A stretch of DNA of 64,000 bases from Pseudomonas fluorescens Q2-87 (GCF_000281895.1 NZ_CM001558.1:2918556-2982555), one strand, 5' to 3'; shown: positions 16,294 through 27,577, counted from the first letter of the stretch. Numbers and translations are program-made. Notes: generated by a model from the sequence alone, not told the origin.

Positions 16294-16788
16294 ATGGATG
16301 ACGTACAGCAATTGGGCGAGATGCTTCGTCATTACGCAGACAGCGAAGCGCACAAGAAACAACAGCACCTGGCCCAGTCGACGGTTTGGGCTGAACAGAT
16401 CCAGCTGTTGTTCGGGCAAATCGAGCACTGGCTGGCGCCCGTCATGGCGCCAGGTCTTCTGGAACTGAGCCGCGAGGCGTACGTGGCTCATGGTGCGAGC
16501 GTTGAGGCGCAAGCGTCCCCGTTCAAGACTGAAAAACTGACCGTGTCCATTACCGGTAAACCTGTGGAGTTCGTGCCGGAAGTGATGGGCGTGGGCGGGC
16601 TGGTGTCCCTGTCGATCATCGGCCTGGCTTCGACTCGCCACGGCAGCATTTCCCTGATATGCCAGCCACCCTCGGTGCAATGGCAGTGGCGCCGGACCAA
16701 CGGCCTGAAAGACCCCGACACGTTTGTTTTCGATGCAGACTTCCTCGCACAGCAACTGCAGGGTCTGATTCCCCGGGAACGAGGCTGA
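16294..16788 (+). CDS. Conserved hypothetical cytosolic protein
   Basis: 164 residues, no signal peptide or membrane segment. It opens with a helical MDDVQQLGEMLRHYADSEAHKKQQHLAQ region and continues with alternating strands (KLTVSITGKPVEFVPEVMGVGGLVSLSIIG, SISLICQPPSVQWQWRR). The ending FDADFLAQQLQGLIPRERG is helical. I do not recognise the family. GAGGAACAG upstream supports the start. It stands between the acetyltransferase and the lipoprotein gene on the same strand, with gaps of about 100 bp on each side, so it may be a single transcription unit. Confidence 0.6.
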   Translation: MDDVQQLGEMLRHYADSEAHKKQQHLAQSTVWAEQIQLLFGQIEHWLAPVMAPGLLELSREAYVAHGASVEAQASPFKTEKLTVSITGKPVEFVPEVMGVGGLVSLSIIGLASTRHGSISLICQPPSVQWQWRRTNGLKDPDTFVFDADFLAQQLQGLIPRERG

Positions 16789-16906
16789 ACAGGGATAAGG
16801 ACGCTTGCCAGCCCATCGCTTGTTTTTGCTGGAACAGGCAAAAAGGCGCCGATTGGCTATACCTGTATTTCCGGCCCCGTCTCGTGTGGCTTACAGGAGT
16901 GACAGC

Positions 16907-17578
16907 ATGAAGTTCGCGTCAATGATCGGCACCGTGTGCATCGCCTCGCTCGCCTTGGCGGGCTGCTCCAGCAAGATCACCCAGCCGGACGAGTATTCGG
17001 GGTTCCTGGGGGACTACAGTCGGCTCAAGGCAGAAAAATCCCCCTCGGGAGCCGAGGTGATGCGTTGGGTCGATCCGAAGATCGATCTTTCCAGGTACAC
17101 CAGCCTTTACATTGAACCGACACAGCTTTATCCCAAGCCGCAGCCGACGGTAAAAATCCCTCAGGCGACCCTGTCAGGTATCACCAGTTACTACGACCAG
17201 GCGCTCAAGCGCGAAGCCGGGAAATCGCTGCCCCTGGCGAAGGCACCGGGCCCTGGTGTCCTGGTGATGCGCGCGGCCATCACTGCGGTCAGCAGCAAGA
17301 CTGAAGGCCTGAAACCTTATGAGGTGGTTCCGATTGCGCTCGTGGCGGCTGCGGTGAGCACTGCCAGCGGTATTCGCGACCAGGAAACCACCCTGGGCAC
17401 CGAGGCGGTGTTTCTCGACGGCAGCAGCAATGCGGTGGTCGCCCAAGTGGTACGCAAAGGCACGGGCAAGCCGTTGTCCAACGACTCCCAAGTGATGAAG
17501 GCCGATGATGTGAAAGGTGTGATCGACGGATGGGCGGCCGATCTGCACCAGTCGTTTCTCAAGCTCAAGGCCAAATAG
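16907..17578 (+). CDS. DUF3313-type lipoprotein
   Basis: 223 residues. The signal peptide ends in a lipobox LALAGC with lipidated Cys at residue 20. The mature part has the YSGFLGDYSRLK start and DLSRYTSLYIEPTQLY strand seen in DUF3313 lipoproteins, followed by a VLVMRAAITAVSSKTEGLKPYEVVPIALVAAA segment. A Ser at +2 favours outer-membrane sorting. AGGAG seven to nine bases upstream supports the start. Function unknown; related proteins are predicted envelope lipoproteins. Confidence 0.75.
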   Translation: MKFASMIGTVCIASLALAGCSSKITQPDEYSGFLGDYSRLKAEKSPSGAEVMRWVDPKIDLSRYTSLYIEPTQLYPKPQPTVKIPQATLSGITSYYDQALKREAGKSLPLAKAPGPGVLVMRAAITAVSSKTEGLKPYEVVPIALVAAAVSTASGIRDQETTLGTEAVFLDGSSNAVVAQVVRKGTGKPLSNDSQVMKADDVKGVIDGWAADLHQSFLKLKAK

Positions 17579-17690
17579 CGGCGCGCGCCTGAACGAGTCA
17601 TGACTTTTTATGTCCAGCCATAGGTCGGAGCACCATTTCATGGTTAACTCCGGCCTCCATCATTTTCACAATGTCAGAAGGAATCCGTTC

Positions 17691-18191
17691 ATGGCTCAAG
17701 TCACGCTCAAAGGCAACCCGGTACAAGTCAACGGTCAGTTGCCACAAGCCGGTTCCAAGGCGCCAGCCTTTTCCCTGGTGGCCGGCAATCTGTCCGACGT
17801 TTCCCTGAAGGATTTCGCCGGCAAGCGCAAAGTGCTGAACATCTTCCCAAGCGTCGACACCCCGACCTGCGCCACGTCCGTGCGCAAATTCAACGCCCAG
17901 GCCAACGATCTGGACAACACCGTGGTGCTGTGTATTTCCGCTGACCTGCCGTTCGCCCAGGCACGCTTCTGTGGCGCCGAAGGCCTGGAAAACGTGCAGA
18001 ACCTGTCGACGCTGCGGGGTGCCGAGTTCATCCAGGACTACGGCGTGGCCATCGCGGACGGCCCGCTCAAAGGCTTGACCGCCCGCGCCGTGGTCGTGCT
18101 GGATGAAAATGACAACGTGCTGCACAGCGAGCTGGTCAAGGAAATCGCTGAAGAGCCGAACTACGACGCTGCCCTGGCCGCTTTGAAATAA
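17691..18191 (+). CDS. tpx: Thiol peroxidase (atypical 2-Cys peroxiredoxin)
   Basis: 166 residues, full length for Tpx. Peroxidatic Cys60 lies in [17 protein letters not shown] and resolving Cys94 in ARFCGAEGL, equivalent to Cys61 and Cys95 of the E. coli enzyme. It reduces hydrogen peroxide and organic hydroperoxides with electrons from thioredoxin, in the cytoplasm or periplasm; no signal peptide is seen. A strong hairpin terminator follows. Confidence 0.95.
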   Translation: MAQVTLKGNPVQVNGQLPQAGSKAPAFSLVAGNLSDVSLKDFAGKRKVLNIFPSVDTPTCATSVRKFNAQANDLDNTVVLCISADLPFAQARFCGAEGLENVQNLSTLRGAEFIQDYGVAIADGPLKGLTARAVVVLDENDNVLHSELVKEIAEEPNYDAALAALK

Positions 18192-18224
18192 GTGGAATGA
18201 AATAAGGCATTTATTACAATTGTT

Positions 18225-18256
18225 AACGGCCTGGCCCTGTCCAGGCCGTTTTCTTT
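18225..18256 (+). terminator. Rho-independent terminator of tpx
   Basis: A ten-base stem AACGGCCTGG/CCAGGCCGTT with a six-base loop is followed by TTCTTTT. Confidence 0.8.
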
Positions 18257-18382
18257 TGTGCTTCAAGGTCTTAGCCGACAACGTGCCAGGTAAGCCCAAC
18301 GTAAATTGCCGGTAAAGGCGCTTTGCTAAATACCCGCCAGTGCTTATCGTTCAGCCTCCTGTAGAAGAAGCCCTCGCGCCCA

Positions 18383-19699
18383 ATGGTTGATCACTCCATG
18401 CAATCCTCTGTTTCCCGCAATTCCCGCCGCTGGCTGCTCGGCCTGCTCATCGTATTGGTTGTCGCGGCGCTGGCCTGGAAGTTCTGGCCCGGTGGCGCCG
18501 CGCAGAAGCCTGGGGCAGGGGAGAAGACCGCAGCAGGTCACATGGGACGTTCAGGCGGCATGCGGCCTGGGTTCGGCAGTGCCTCAGGGCCGATCCCGGT
18601 GCGGGTGGCGCCGGCGGTTACCGGAGATTTCCCGCTGTACTACAAGGCGCTGGGCACGGTCACGGCCCTCAATACCATCAATGTGCGCAGCCGGGTAGGC
18701 GGGGAGTTGGTCAAGATCGCCTTCGAAGAAGGGCAGATGGTCAAGGCTGGGGACCTGCTGGCCGAAATCGACCCGCGTCCGTACCAGAACGCCTTGCTCC
18801 AGGCCGAAGGGACGCTGTTGCAGAACCAGGCCCAATTGAAGAACGCCCAGGTTGACCTCGAGCGCTACCGTGGCCTGTATGCGGAGGACAGCATCGCCAA
18901 GCAGACCCTCGACACAGCCGCTGCGCTGGTCGGCCAGTACCAGGGCACGGTCAAGACCAACCAGGCGGCGGTCAACGACGCCAAGCTCAACCTCGAATTC
19001 ACCAGGATCCGCGCGCCTATCGCCGGGCGGGTCGGTCTGCGGCAGCTGGACCTCGGCAACCTGGTAGCGGCCAACGACACCACGGCGCTGGCGGTCATCA
19101 CCCAGACCCAACCTATCAGCGTCGTGTTCACCCTCCCGGAAAACAGCCTGGAAACGGTCCTTGCCCGTTACCGCAGCGGGGCCAAGCTGCCCGTCGAAGC
19201 CTGGGACCGTGGCGACCTGAAACTCCAGGCCAGCGGTGTGCTGCAAAGCCTGGACAACCAGATCGATGTCACCACCGGCACGCTGAAGTTCAAGGCCCGC
19301 TACGAGAACCGCGACCAGTCGCTGTTCCCCAACCAGTTCGTCAACGTGCGCCTGCTGGCCGATACGCTCAAGGGTGTGGTCTTGGCGCCGACGGCAGCGA
19401 TTCAGTTTGGCACCAATGGCACCTTCGTCTACGCCCTGGAAGGTGACAAGAAGGTCATCATCAAGAAACTGAAAATCGGTGCCAGCGACGGTGACAACAC
19501 GGTGGTCACCGAAGGCCTGGCCGCTGGCGACCGGGTCGTGCTCGAAGGCACCGATCGCTTGAAGGAAGGCAGCGAAGTGGAAGTGGTCAGCGACAGCCAG
19601 GACGTACCCACCACGCCGACCGAGCACCTGCAAGGCAAGAGCGCGGCAACCCCGACTGAACCGGTCGCGGCCGACAAGGCGAAAAAGGACGGCGCATGA
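18383..19699 (+). CDS. muxA: RND efflux periplasmic adaptor MuxA (MdtA-like)
   Basis: 438 residues with an N-terminal membrane anchor (about 17-35). The lipoyl/hairpin/barrel order of HlyD-type adaptors follows: [35 protein letters not shown], a coiled-coil hairpin ([29 protein letters not shown] and onward), then [20 protein letters not shown]. The C-terminal tail is Lys/Ala-rich. The last codon overlaps the muxB ATG (ATGA). Adaptor of the four-component MuxABC-OpmB pump, which in P. aeruginosa exports aztreonam, macrolides, novobiocin and similar drugs. ATG 18398 is an alternative start. Confidence 0.93.
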   Translation: MVDHSMQSSVSRNSRRWLLGLLIVLVVAALAWKFWPGGAAQKPGAGEKTAAGHMGRSGGMRPGFGSASGPIPVRVAPAVTGDFPLYYKALGTVTALNTINVRSRVGGELVKIAFEEGQMVKAGDLLAEIDPRPYQNALLQAEGTLLQNQAQLKNAQVDLERYRGLYAEDSIAKQTLDTAAALVGQYQGTVKTNQAAVNDAKLNLEFTRIRAPIAGRVGLRQLDLGNLVAANDTTALAVITQTQPISVVFTLPENSLETVLARYRSGAKLPVEAWDRGDLKLQASGVLQSLDNQIDVTTGTLKFKARYENRDQSLFPNQFVNVRLLADTLKGVVLAPTAAIQFGTNGTFVYALEGDKKVIIKKLKIGASDGDNTVVTEGLAAGDRVVLEGTDRLKEGSEVEVVSDSQDVPTTPTEHLQGKSAATPTEPVAADKAKKDGA

Positions 19700-22600
19700 A
19701 TCTCTCGCGGCTGTTCATTCTTCGCCCGGTCGCCACCACCCTGAGCATGCTGGCCATTGTCCTGGCCGGCCTGATCGCCTATCGGCTGCTGCCGGTGTCG
19801 GCCTTGCCTCAGGTCGATTACCCGACCATCCGCGTGATGACCCTGTACCCGGGCGCGAGCCCCGATGTGATGACCAGCGCGGTCACCGCGCCCCTGGAGC
19901 GACAGTTCGGGCAGATGCCGGGCCTGACGCAAATGGCATCCACCAGTTCCGGTGGCGCCTCGGTGATCACCCTGCGCTTCAACCTCGACATCAACATGGA
20001 CGTCGCCGAGCAGCAGGTGCAAGCAGCAATCAACGCGGCGACCAATCTGCTGCCTAAAGACCTGCCGGCGCCACCGGTCTACAACAAGGTCAACCCGGCC
20101 GACACCCCGGTGCTGACCCTGGCAATCACTTCCAAGACCATGTTGCTGCCCAAGCTCAACGACCTGGTCGACACCCGCATGGCGCAGAAAATTGCCCAGA
20201 TCAACGGCGTGGGCATGGTGACCATTGCTGGCGGCCAGCGCCAGGCCGTACGGATCAAGGTCAACCCCGAGGCCTTGGCGGCCAACGGCCTTAACCTGGC
20301 GGACGTGCGCACCCTCATCGGCGCCTCCAACGTCAACCAGCCCAAGGGCAATTTCGATGGGCCGACCCGGGTCTCGATGCTGGACGCCAATGACCAGTTG
20401 ACCTCGCCCAAGGACTACGCCGAACTGATCCTGGCCTACGCCAATGGTGCGCCGTTGCGGCTCAAGGACGTGGCACAGATCGTCGACGGCGCGGAAAACG
20501 AACGCCTGGCCGCGTGGGCCAATGAAAACCAGGCGGTGCTGCTCAATATCCAGCGTCAGCCGGGGGCCAACGTCATCGAGGTGGTGGACCGGATCAAGGC
20601 CCTGTTGCCGAGCATCACCGATAACCTGCCGGCCGGCCTGGACGTCACCGTGCTCACCGACCGCACCCAGACCATCCGTGCCTCGGTCACCGACGTGCAG
20701 CATGAACTGCTGATCGCCATCGTCCTGGTGGTCCTGGTGACGTTCCTGTTCTTGCGCCGGGTGAGCGCCACCATTATTCCTTCGGTAGCCGTGCCGCTGT
20801 CGCTGATCGGTACGTTCGGCGTGATGTACCTGGCGGGCTTTTCCATCAATAACCTGACGCTGATGGCGCTGACCATCGCCACCGGTTTCGTGGTGGACGA
20901 TGCCATCGTCATGCTGGAAAACATCGCCCGTTATATCGAGGAGGGCGACAGTCCGTTGCAGGCCGCGCTCAAGGGCGCCAAGCAGATCGGCTTCACGCTG
21001 ATTTCCCTGACCCTATCGTTGATTGCGGTGCTGATCCCGCTGCTGTTCATGGCGGACGTGGTGGGGCGGTTGTTCCGCGAGTTCGCCATCACCCTGGCGG
21101 TGGCGATCCTGATTTCTTTGGTGGTATCCCTGACGCTGACGCCGATGATGTGCGCCCGGCTGCTCAAGCGTGAGCCCAAGGAAGACGAACAGGGCCGTTT
21201 CTACCGAGCCAGCGGCGCCTGGATCGATTGGTTGATCGCCGCCTACGGGCGCAAATTGCAATGGGTGCTCAAGCATCAGCCGCTGACCCTGCTGGTGGCG
21301 GTGGGCAGCCTGGTGCTGACGGTGGTGCTTTACCTGGCCGTGCCCAAGGGCTTCTTTCCGGTGCAGGACACCGGGGTGATCCAGGGTATTTCCGAGGCGC
21401 CGCAGTCGATTTCCTTCGCCGCCATGAGCGAGCGCCAGCAGCAGCTCGCCAAGGTGATCCTCGCCGACCCGGCGGTGCAAAGCCTGTCCTCCTATATTGG
21501 CGTGGACGGCGACAATGCCACCCTCAACAGCGGCCGGCTGCTGATCAACCTCAAGCCCCATGGCGAGCGGGACGACAGCGCCACCCAGATCATTGCTCGT
21601 TTGCAGCCACAGCTGGACCGCCTGGTGGGCATCCGCCTGTTCATGCAGCCGGTGCAGGACCTGACCATCGAGGACCGGGTCAGCCGCACCCAATACCAGT
21701 TCAGCCTTTCATCGCCGGACGCCGAGTTGCTCAGCCTCTGGAGCGCCCGGCTCGTCGAGGCCTTGGCCCGCCAGCCGGAGCTGACCGACGTCGCCAGCGA
21801 TTTGCAGGACAAGGGCTTGCAGGTTTACCTGGTAATCGACCGTGACGCCGCCTCGCGCCTGGGCGTTTCCGTCTCGAACATCACCGATGCGCTGTATGAC
21901 GCCTTCGGCCAGCGGCAGATTTCCACCATCTACACCCAGGCCAGCCAGTACCGCGTGGTGCTGCAGGCCCAGGCCGGGGAGCGGATCGGGCCGCAGGCGC
22001 TGGACCAGATCCACGTCAAGACCACCGACGGCGGTCAGGTGCGGCTGTCGAGCCTGGCCCGGGTCGAGGAGCGCCAGGCCCAGCTGGCAATTGCTCACAT
22101 CGGCCAGTTTCCGGCAGTGATGATGTCGTTCAACCTCGCGCCCGGCGTGGCCCTCGGCCATGCGGTCGAGGCGATTGAAAAGGTCCAGCAGGACATCGGC
22201 ATGCCGGTGGGTGTGCAGACCGAGTTCCAGGGCGCGGCCCAGGCATTCCAGGCGTCGCTGTCGAGCACCTTGCTGCTGATCCTGGCGGCGGTGGTCACCA
22301 TGTACATCGTCCTGGGCGTGCTGTATGAGAGCTACATCCACCCGATCACGATTCTTTCCACGTTGCCTTCGGCGGCCATCGGCGCCTTGCTGGCGTTGAT
22401 CCTCAGCGGCAATGACCTGGGCATGATTGCGATCATCGGCATCATCCTGCTGATCGGTATCGTCAAGAAGAACGCGATCATGATGATCGACTTCGCCCTC
22501 GACGCCGAACGCAACCAGGGCATCGACCCGCAAACGGCGATCTATCAAGCGGCGCTGCTGCGCTTCCGCCCGATCCTGATGACCACCCTGGCGGCCTTGT

Positions 22601-22791
22601 TCGGCGCGGTGCCGCTGATGCTCGCCACCGGCTCCGGGGCGGAACTGCGCCAGCCCTTGGGCTTGGTGATGGTCGGCGGGTTGTTGGTGAGCCAGGTGCT
22701 GACGCTGTTCACGACGCCGGTGATTTACCTGTATTTCGACCGCCTGGGGCGGCGCTTTGCCAAGCTGGATGGGAAAGAGGTGGCGGTATGA
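19696..22791 (+). CDS. muxB: RND efflux pump MuxB (MdtB-like)
   Basis: 1031 residues with the RND architecture: twelve membrane helices and two large periplasmic loops. The proton-relay Asp pair is in [16 protein letters not shown] and the relay Lys in [15 protein letters not shown]. Two non-identical RND subunits in series (MuxB and MuxC) identify the MdtBC/MuxBC type, which works as a heterotrimer. It overlaps muxA by 4 bp and is separated from muxC by a 103-bp repeat-bearing gap. Confidence 0.95.
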   Translation: MNLSRLFILRPVATTLSMLAIVLAGLIAYRLLPVSALPQVDYPTIRVMTLYPGASPDVMTSAVTAPLERQFGQMPGLTQMASTSSGGASVITLRFNLDINMDVAEQQVQAAINAATNLLPKDLPAPPVYNKVNPADTPVLTLAITSKTMLLPKLNDLVDTRMAQKIAQINGVGMVTIAGGQRQAVRIKVNPEALAANGLNLADVRTLIGASNVNQPKGNFDGPTRVSMLDANDQLTSPKDYAELILAYANGAPLRLKDVAQIVDGAENERLAAWANENQAVLLNIQRQPGANVIEVVDRIKALLPSITDNLPAGLDVTVLTDRTQTIRASVTDVQHELLIAIVLVVLVTFLFLRRVSATIIPSVAVPLSLIGTFGVMYLAGFSINNLTLMALTIATGFVVDDAIVMLENIARYIEEGDSPLQAALKGAKQIGFTLISLTLSLIAVLIPLLFMADVVGRLFREFAITLAVAILISLVVSLTLTPMMCARLLKREPKEDEQGRFYRASGAWIDWLIAAYGRKLQWVLKHQPLTLLVAVGSLVLTVVLYLAVPKGFFPVQDTGVIQGISEAPQSISFAAMSERQQQLAKVILADPAVQSLSSYIGVDGDNATLNSGRLLINLKPHGERDDSATQIIARLQPQLDRLVGIRLFMQPVQDLTIEDRVSRTQYQFSLSSPDAELLSLWSARLVEALARQPELTDVASDLQDKGLQVYLVIDRDAASRLGVSVSNITDALYDAFGQRQISTIYTQASQYRVVLQAQAGERIGPQALDQIHVKTTDGGQVRLSSLARVEERQAQLAIAHIGQFPAVMMSFNLAPGVALGHAVEAIEKVQQDIGMPVGVQTEFQGAAQAFQASLSSTLLLILAAVVTMYIVLGVLYESYIHPITILSTLPSAAIGALLALILSGNDLGMIAIIGIILLIGIVKKNAIMMIDFALDAERNQGIDPQTAIYQAALLRFRPILMTTLAALFGAVPLMLATGSGAELRQPLGLVMVGGLLVSQVLTLFTTPVIYLYFDRLGRRFAKLDGKEVAV

Positions 22792-22800
22792 CGGTACCTA

Positions 22801-22890
22801 GCGGCAAGCTTCTAGCCGCAAGCGACAAGCTAGAGCCTGTGCACGACTTGCTTTTCTCTTGCAGCTTGAAGCTTGCAGCTTGGAGCTGTA
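22801..22890. repeat. Inverted intergenic repeat between muxB and muxC
   Basis: The left arm (22801-22831, GCGGCAAGCTTCTAGCCGCAAG...) and right arm (22859-22890, TTGCAGCTTGAAGCTTGCAG...) share the GCNGCAAGCTTC/GAAGCTTGCAGC core in opposite orientation. The core itself recurs several times. The muxC Shine-Dalgarno (GGAG, 22882-22885) lies inside the right arm, so folding of the repeat could influence muxC translation. Confidence 0.6.
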
Positions 22891-22894
22891 GCCC

Positions 22895-25800
22895 ATGAAC
22901 CTCTCCGGCCCATTCATCAAGCGCCCCGTGGCAACGATGCTCCTGAGCTTCGCGATCATGCTGCTCGGTGGCGTGTGCTTCGGCCTGCTGCCGGTAGCGC
23001 CGCTGCCGCAGATGGATTTCCCGGTGATCGTGGTCCAGGCCAGCTTGCCCGGGGCCAGCCCCGAGGTGATGGCGTCCACCGTCGCGACGCCCCTGGAACG
23101 GTCCTTCGGCGCCATCGCCGGGGTCAACACCATGAGCAGCCGCTCCAGCCAGGGTTCTACGCGGGTCATCCTGCAATTCGACCTGGACCGCGACATCAAT
23201 GGCGCGGCCCGGGAAGTGCAGGCGGCTATCAATGCCTCGCGCAACCTGCTGCCCAGCGGCATGCGCAGCATGCCCACCTACAAGAAGGTCAACCCGTCCC
23301 AGGCGCCGATCATGGTGTTGTCGCTGACCTCCGACGTGTTGGAAAAAGGTCAGCTTTATGACTTGGCGTCGACCATCCTGTCCCAGAGCCTGTCCCAGGT
23401 AACGGGTGTCGGTGAGGTGCAGATCGGCGGCAGCTCGCTTCCCGCCGTGCGCATCGAGTTGGAACCGCAATCGCTCAACCAGTACGGCGTAGCCTTGGAC
23501 GATGTGCGCACCGCCATCGCCGATAGCAACGTGCGCCGACCCAAGGGCTCGGTGGAGGATGACCGGCGCATGTGGCAGGTCCAGGCCAACGATCAACTGG
23601 AGAAGGCCAAGGACTACGAAACGCTCATCATCCGTTACCAGGACGGCTCGGTGCTGCGGCTCAAGGACGTGGCGAAAGTCACCGACAGTGTCGAGGACCG
23701 CTACAACAGCGGCTTTTTCAATAACGATGCCGCCGTGCTGCTGGTGATCAACCGTCAGGCCGGCGCCAACATCATCGAGACCGTCAACGAGATCAAGGCG
23801 CAATTGCCGGCGTTGCAGGCTGTCTTGCCCGCGAGCGTAAAACTCAACCTGGCCATGGACCGCTCGCCAGTGATCAAGGCCACCCTCCATGAAGCGGAAA
23901 TGACCCTGCTGATTGCCGTCGCCCTGGTGGTGCTGGTGGTGTTCCTGTTCCTCGGCAATTTCCGCGCCTCGCTGATCCCGACCCTGGCGGTGCCGGTGTC
24001 GCTGGTGGGCACGTTTGCAGTGATGTACCTGTACGGTTTCTCCCTGAACAACCTGTCGCTGATGGCATTGATCCTGGCCACCGGGCTGGTGGTGGATGAC
24101 GCCATCGTGGTGCTGGAGAACATTTCCAGGCACATCGACGAAGGCGTTCCTCCCATGAAAGCGGCGTACAAGGGCGCCGAGGAAGTGGGTTTCACCTTGC
24201 TGTCGATGAACGTCTCGCTGGTAGCGGTGTTCCTGTCGATCCTGTTCATGGGTGGGATCATCGAGAGCCTGTTCCGCGAGTTTTCAATCACCCTGGCGGC
24301 ATCCATCGTGGTCTCGCTGGTGGTATCCCTGACCCTCACGCCAATGCTCTGCGCCCGCTGGCTCAAGCCTCATGTACCCGGGCAGGAGAACCGCTTGCAG
24401 CGTTGGAGCCAACGCCTCAATGACCGCATGGTCCGCGGGTATGCCACCAGCCTGGATTGGGTCCTGCGCCACCGACGCCTGACTTTGCTGAGCCTGTTGG
24501 TGACCATCGGTGTGAATGTCGCCCTGTACGTGGTGGTGCCGAAGACCTTCATGCCGCAGCAGGACACCGGCCAACTGATTGGTTTCGTGCGCGGCGACGA
24601 TGGGCTGTCGTTCAACGTGATGCAGCCGAAGATGGAAATCTTCCGCCGCGCCGTGCTCAAGGATGATGCAGTGCAGAGCGTCGCCGGTTTCATCGGCGGC
24701 AACAACGGCACCAACAATGCCTTCATGCTGGTGCGCCTCAAGCCAATCAAGGAACGCAGGATTTCCGCGCAAAAAGTCATCGAGCGCCTGCGTAAGGAAA
24801 TGCCCAAGGTCCCCGGTGGCCAACTCATGCTGATGGCTGACCAGGACTTGCAGTTTGGCGGTGGCCGCGAGCAGACCACCTCACAATATTCCTACATTCT
24901 GCAAAGCGCCGACCTGGCGTCGCTGCGCCAGTGGTACCCCAAGGTCGCCGCCGCGTTCAGGGCCTTGCCGGAACTGACCGCTATCGATGCCCGCGACGGT
25001 GGCGGTGCGCAACAGGTGACGCTGGTGGTGGACCGCGACCAGGCCAAGCGCCTGGGCATCGACATGGACATGGTCACCGCAGTGCTCAACAACGCCTACA
25101 GCCAGCGGCAGATCTCAACCATCTACGACAGTCTCAACCAGTACCAGGTGGTGATGGAGGTCAATCCCAAGTACGCCCAGGATCCCAGCACCCTCGAACA
25201 GGTCCAGGTAATCACCGCCGATGGCGCGCGGGTGCCGCTGTCGACCATCGCCCATTACGAGAACAGCCTGGAAGACGACCGAGTCAGTCATGAAGGTCAG
25301 TTCGCCTCCGAAAGCATTTCGTTCGACATGGCCGAAGGCGTGACGGTGGAGCAGGGCTCCGCCGCCATCGAGCGGGCGATTGCCAAACTGGGAATGCCGG
25401 AAGACGTCATCGCAAAAATGGCGGGCACGGCCGATGCTTTTGCCGCCACCCAGAAGAGCCAGCCGTTCATGATTCTCGGGGCGTTGCTGGCGGTATACCT
25501 GGTATTGGGTGTGCTGTATGAAAGCTACATTCACCCGCTGACTATCCTGTCGACCTTGCCATCGGCCGGTGTCGGCGCCTTGCTCTCGATCTACGCGCTG
25601 GGCGGCGAGTTCAGCCTGATCTCCCTGTTGGGGCTGTTCCTGCTGATTGGCGTGGTGAAGAAAAACGCGATCCTGATGATCGACCTGGCGTTGCAACTGG
25701 AGCGGGCAGGGCAGTCGCCCTTGGAGTCGATCCGCAGCGCTTGCCTGCTGCGGCTGCGGCCGATTCTGATGACCACCCTGGCGGCGATCCTGGGCGCCTT

Positions 25801-25999
25801 GCCGTTACTGCTCGGCTCTGCCGAGGGTGCGGAAATGCGCCAGCCGCTGGGACTGACCATCATCGGTGGGCTGGTGTTCAGCCAGGTACTGACCCTTTAC
25901 ACCACCCCGGTGGTTTACCTCTATCTCGACAAGCTGCGCCATCGCTTCAACCGCTGGCGCGGCGTGCGCACTGATGCTGCCCTGGAAACTCCGTTATGA
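22895..25999 (+). CDS. muxC: RND efflux pump MuxC (MdtC-like)
   Basis: 1034 residues, RND fold. It carries the Asp pair in GLVVDDAIVVLENISR and the Lys in GVVKKNAILMIDLAL. Sequence is clearly paralogous to MuxB but divergent in the periplasmic loops. It forms the mixed RND trimer with MuxB. Its stop overlaps the opmB start (ATGA). The preceding gap carries an inverted repeat that also contains the ribosome-binding site. Confidence 0.95.
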   Translation: MNLSGPFIKRPVATMLLSFAIMLLGGVCFGLLPVAPLPQMDFPVIVVQASLPGASPEVMASTVATPLERSFGAIAGVNTMSSRSSQGSTRVILQFDLDRDINGAAREVQAAINASRNLLPSGMRSMPTYKKVNPSQAPIMVLSLTSDVLEKGQLYDLASTILSQSLSQVTGVGEVQIGGSSLPAVRIELEPQSLNQYGVALDDVRTAIADSNVRRPKGSVEDDRRMWQVQANDQLEKAKDYETLIIRYQDGSVLRLKDVAKVTDSVEDRYNSGFFNNDAAVLLVINRQAGANIIETVNEIKAQLPALQAVLPASVKLNLAMDRSPVIKATLHEAEMTLLIAVALVVLVVFLFLGNFRASLIPTLAVPVSLVGTFAVMYLYGFSLNNLSLMALILATGLVVDDAIVVLENISRHIDEGVPPMKAAYKGAEEVGFTLLSMNVSLVAVFLSILFMGGIIESLFREFSITLAASIVVSLVVSLTLTPMLCARWLKPHVPGQENRLQRWSQRLNDRMVRGYATSLDWVLRHRRLTLLSLLVTIGVNVALYVVVPKTFMPQQDTGQLIGFVRGDDGLSFNVMQPKMEIFRRAVLKDDAVQSVAGFIGGNNGTNNAFMLVRLKPIKERRISAQKVIERLRKEMPKVPGGQLMLMADQDLQFGGGREQTTSQYSYILQSADLASLRQWYPKVAAAFRALPELTAIDARDGGGAQQVTLVVDRDQAKRLGIDMDMVTAVLNNAYSQRQISTIYDSLNQYQVVMEVNPKYAQDPSTLEQVQVITADGARVPLSTIAHYENSLEDDRVSHEGQFASESISFDMAEGVTVEQGSAAIERAIAKLGMPEDVIAKMAGTADAFAATQKSQPFMILGALLAVYLVLGVLYESYIHPLTILSTLPSAGVGALLSIYALGGEFSLISLLGLFLLIGVVKKNAILMIDLALQLERAGQSPLESIRSACLLRLRPILMTTLAAILGALPLLLGSAEGAEMRQPLGLTIIGGLVFSQVLTLYTTPVVYLYLDKLRHRFNRWRGVRTDAALETPL

Positions 26000-27471
26000 C
26001 CGACCGTACCCTTATCAATCTTGCCGCTGCGCTGGCAACCGCCCGGGGCTCGCGAGTGTTGAGCCTGGCCCTGTGCGTGGCAATGCTCAGCGCTTGCGCC
26101 ATCGGCCCGGATTACCAGCGCCCTCCGGCGGCCGCGCCGGTGCAGTACAAGGAGGCGCAGGGCTGGCGCGCAGCGAACCCAAGCGATGCGTTGGCCCGTG
26201 GCGCCTGGTGGGAGTTGTATGGCGACACGCAGCTCAACGGCCTGGTGGATAAACTCAACACCGCCAACCAGACCGTGGCCCAGGCCGAAGCCCAATACCG
26301 CCAGGCCCGGGCTCTGGTGCGCAGCGCCCGGGGTGCATTTTTTCCAACGGTGGACCTGACGGTGGGCAAGACGCGCTCCAGCCAGGGCACCGGAAGCAGC
26401 AGTTCGAGCCTGAGCAGTTCGTCCAGTGGCATTCGCGACACCTATAACGCCCAGGCCGGGGTCAGTTGGGAGGCGGATGTCTGGGGCAAGCTGCGCCGCA
26501 CCCTGGAGGCCGACGAAGCGAGCGCGCAGGCGAGTTTCGCCGACCTGGCCGCGATGCGCCTGAGCCAGCAATCGGAACTGGTGCAGAACTACCTGCAGCT
26601 GCGGGTGATCGATGAACAGAAGCGCCTGTTGCAGACCACGGTCGACAACTATCAGCGCTCGCTGAAAATGACCGAAAACCAATACCGTGCCGGTGTGTCC
26701 GGCAAGGATGCGGTGGCCCAGGCCCAGACCCAGCTCAAGACCACCCAGGGCGACCTGATCGACCTGATCTGGCAACGAGCCCAGTTTGAGAATGCCATTG
26801 CCGTGCTGATCGGCCTGCCGCCGGCCGAGTTCAACCTGGCTGAAACCGGTGATATCCCGTCACTGCCGCAAATCCCGGTGGCGCTGCCCTCGCAACTGCT
26901 CGAACGCCGGCCGGACATCGCCTCGGCGGAACGTTCGGTGATGGCCGCCAACGCCGAGATCGGCGTGGCCAAGGCCGCCTATTACCCGGACCTGACCCTG
27001 AGCCTCAGCGGCGGCTACAGCAGCAGTACCTACGATAATTGGGTCAGCGTGCCGAACCGCTTCTGGTCGGTGGGGCCGCAACTGGCGATGACACTGTTCG
27101 ATGGCGGCCAGCGTTCGGCGGAAGTCGACCGCACCGTGGCCGCCTATGACCAGACCGTAGCCACCTATCGCCAGACCGTGCTCGACGGTTTCCGTGAGGT
27201 GGAAAACTACATGATCCAGCTCAAGGTCCTGGAGGACGAAGCACGGGTACGCCAGGAAGCCCTCGATGCCGCCCGGGAATCCCTGCGCCTGACGCAAAAC
27301 CAGTACAAGGCCGGCCTGATTGCCTACCTCGACGTAGTGACGGTCCAGGCCACGGCCTTGAGCAACGAACGCAGCGTGTTGACCCTGCAACAGAGCCGGT
27401 TGATCGCCAGCGTGCAACTGATCGCGGCGCTGGGCGGTGGTTGGGATGGGCAACTACAGGCAGGCGAGTAA
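25996..27471 (+). CDS. opmB: Outer-membrane efflux lipoprotein OpmB (NodT/TolC family)
   Basis: 491 residues. The signal peptide ends in a lipobox with Cys34 (AMLSAC), followed by AIGPDYQRP, typical for NodT-type efflux lipoproteins. Two repeated OEP domains follow (about 75-270 and 290-475; e.g. QYRAGVSGKDAVAQAQTQL and QYKAGLIAYLDVVTVQATAL). It forms the trimeric exit duct for MuxABC. Four-base overlap with muxC. Confidence 0.94.
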   Translation: MTDRTLINLAAALATARGSRVLSLALCVAMLSACAIGPDYQRPPAAAPVQYKEAQGWRAANPSDALARGAWWELYGDTQLNGLVDKLNTANQTVAQAEAQYRQARALVRSARGAFFPTVDLTVGKTRSSQGTGSSSSSLSSSSSGIRDTYNAQAGVSWEADVWGKLRRTLEADEASAQASFADLAAMRLSQQSELVQNYLQLRVIDEQKRLLQTTVDNYQRSLKMTENQYRAGVSGKDAVAQAQTQLKTTQGDLIDLIWQRAQFENAIAVLIGLPPAEFNLAETGDIPSLPQIPVALPSQLLERRPDIASAERSVMAANAEIGVAKAAYYPDLTLSLSGGYSSSTYDNWVSVPNRFWSVGPQLAMTLFDGGQRSAEVDRTVAAYDQTVATYRQTVLDGFREVENYMIQLKVLEDEARVRQEALDAARESLRLTQNQYKAGLIAYLDVVTVQATALSNERSVLTLQQSRLIASVQLIAALGGGWDGQLQAGE

Positions 27472-27577
27472 CCGCAGGGTTGAATGCAGTCCCGCTTTTG
27501 GCCGATGCACTGCCTACGACCTGTCGTCATGGCTTGGTATAGTTCAGGCCTCTTTCAGTCGGTAAAGGATCACTGCC

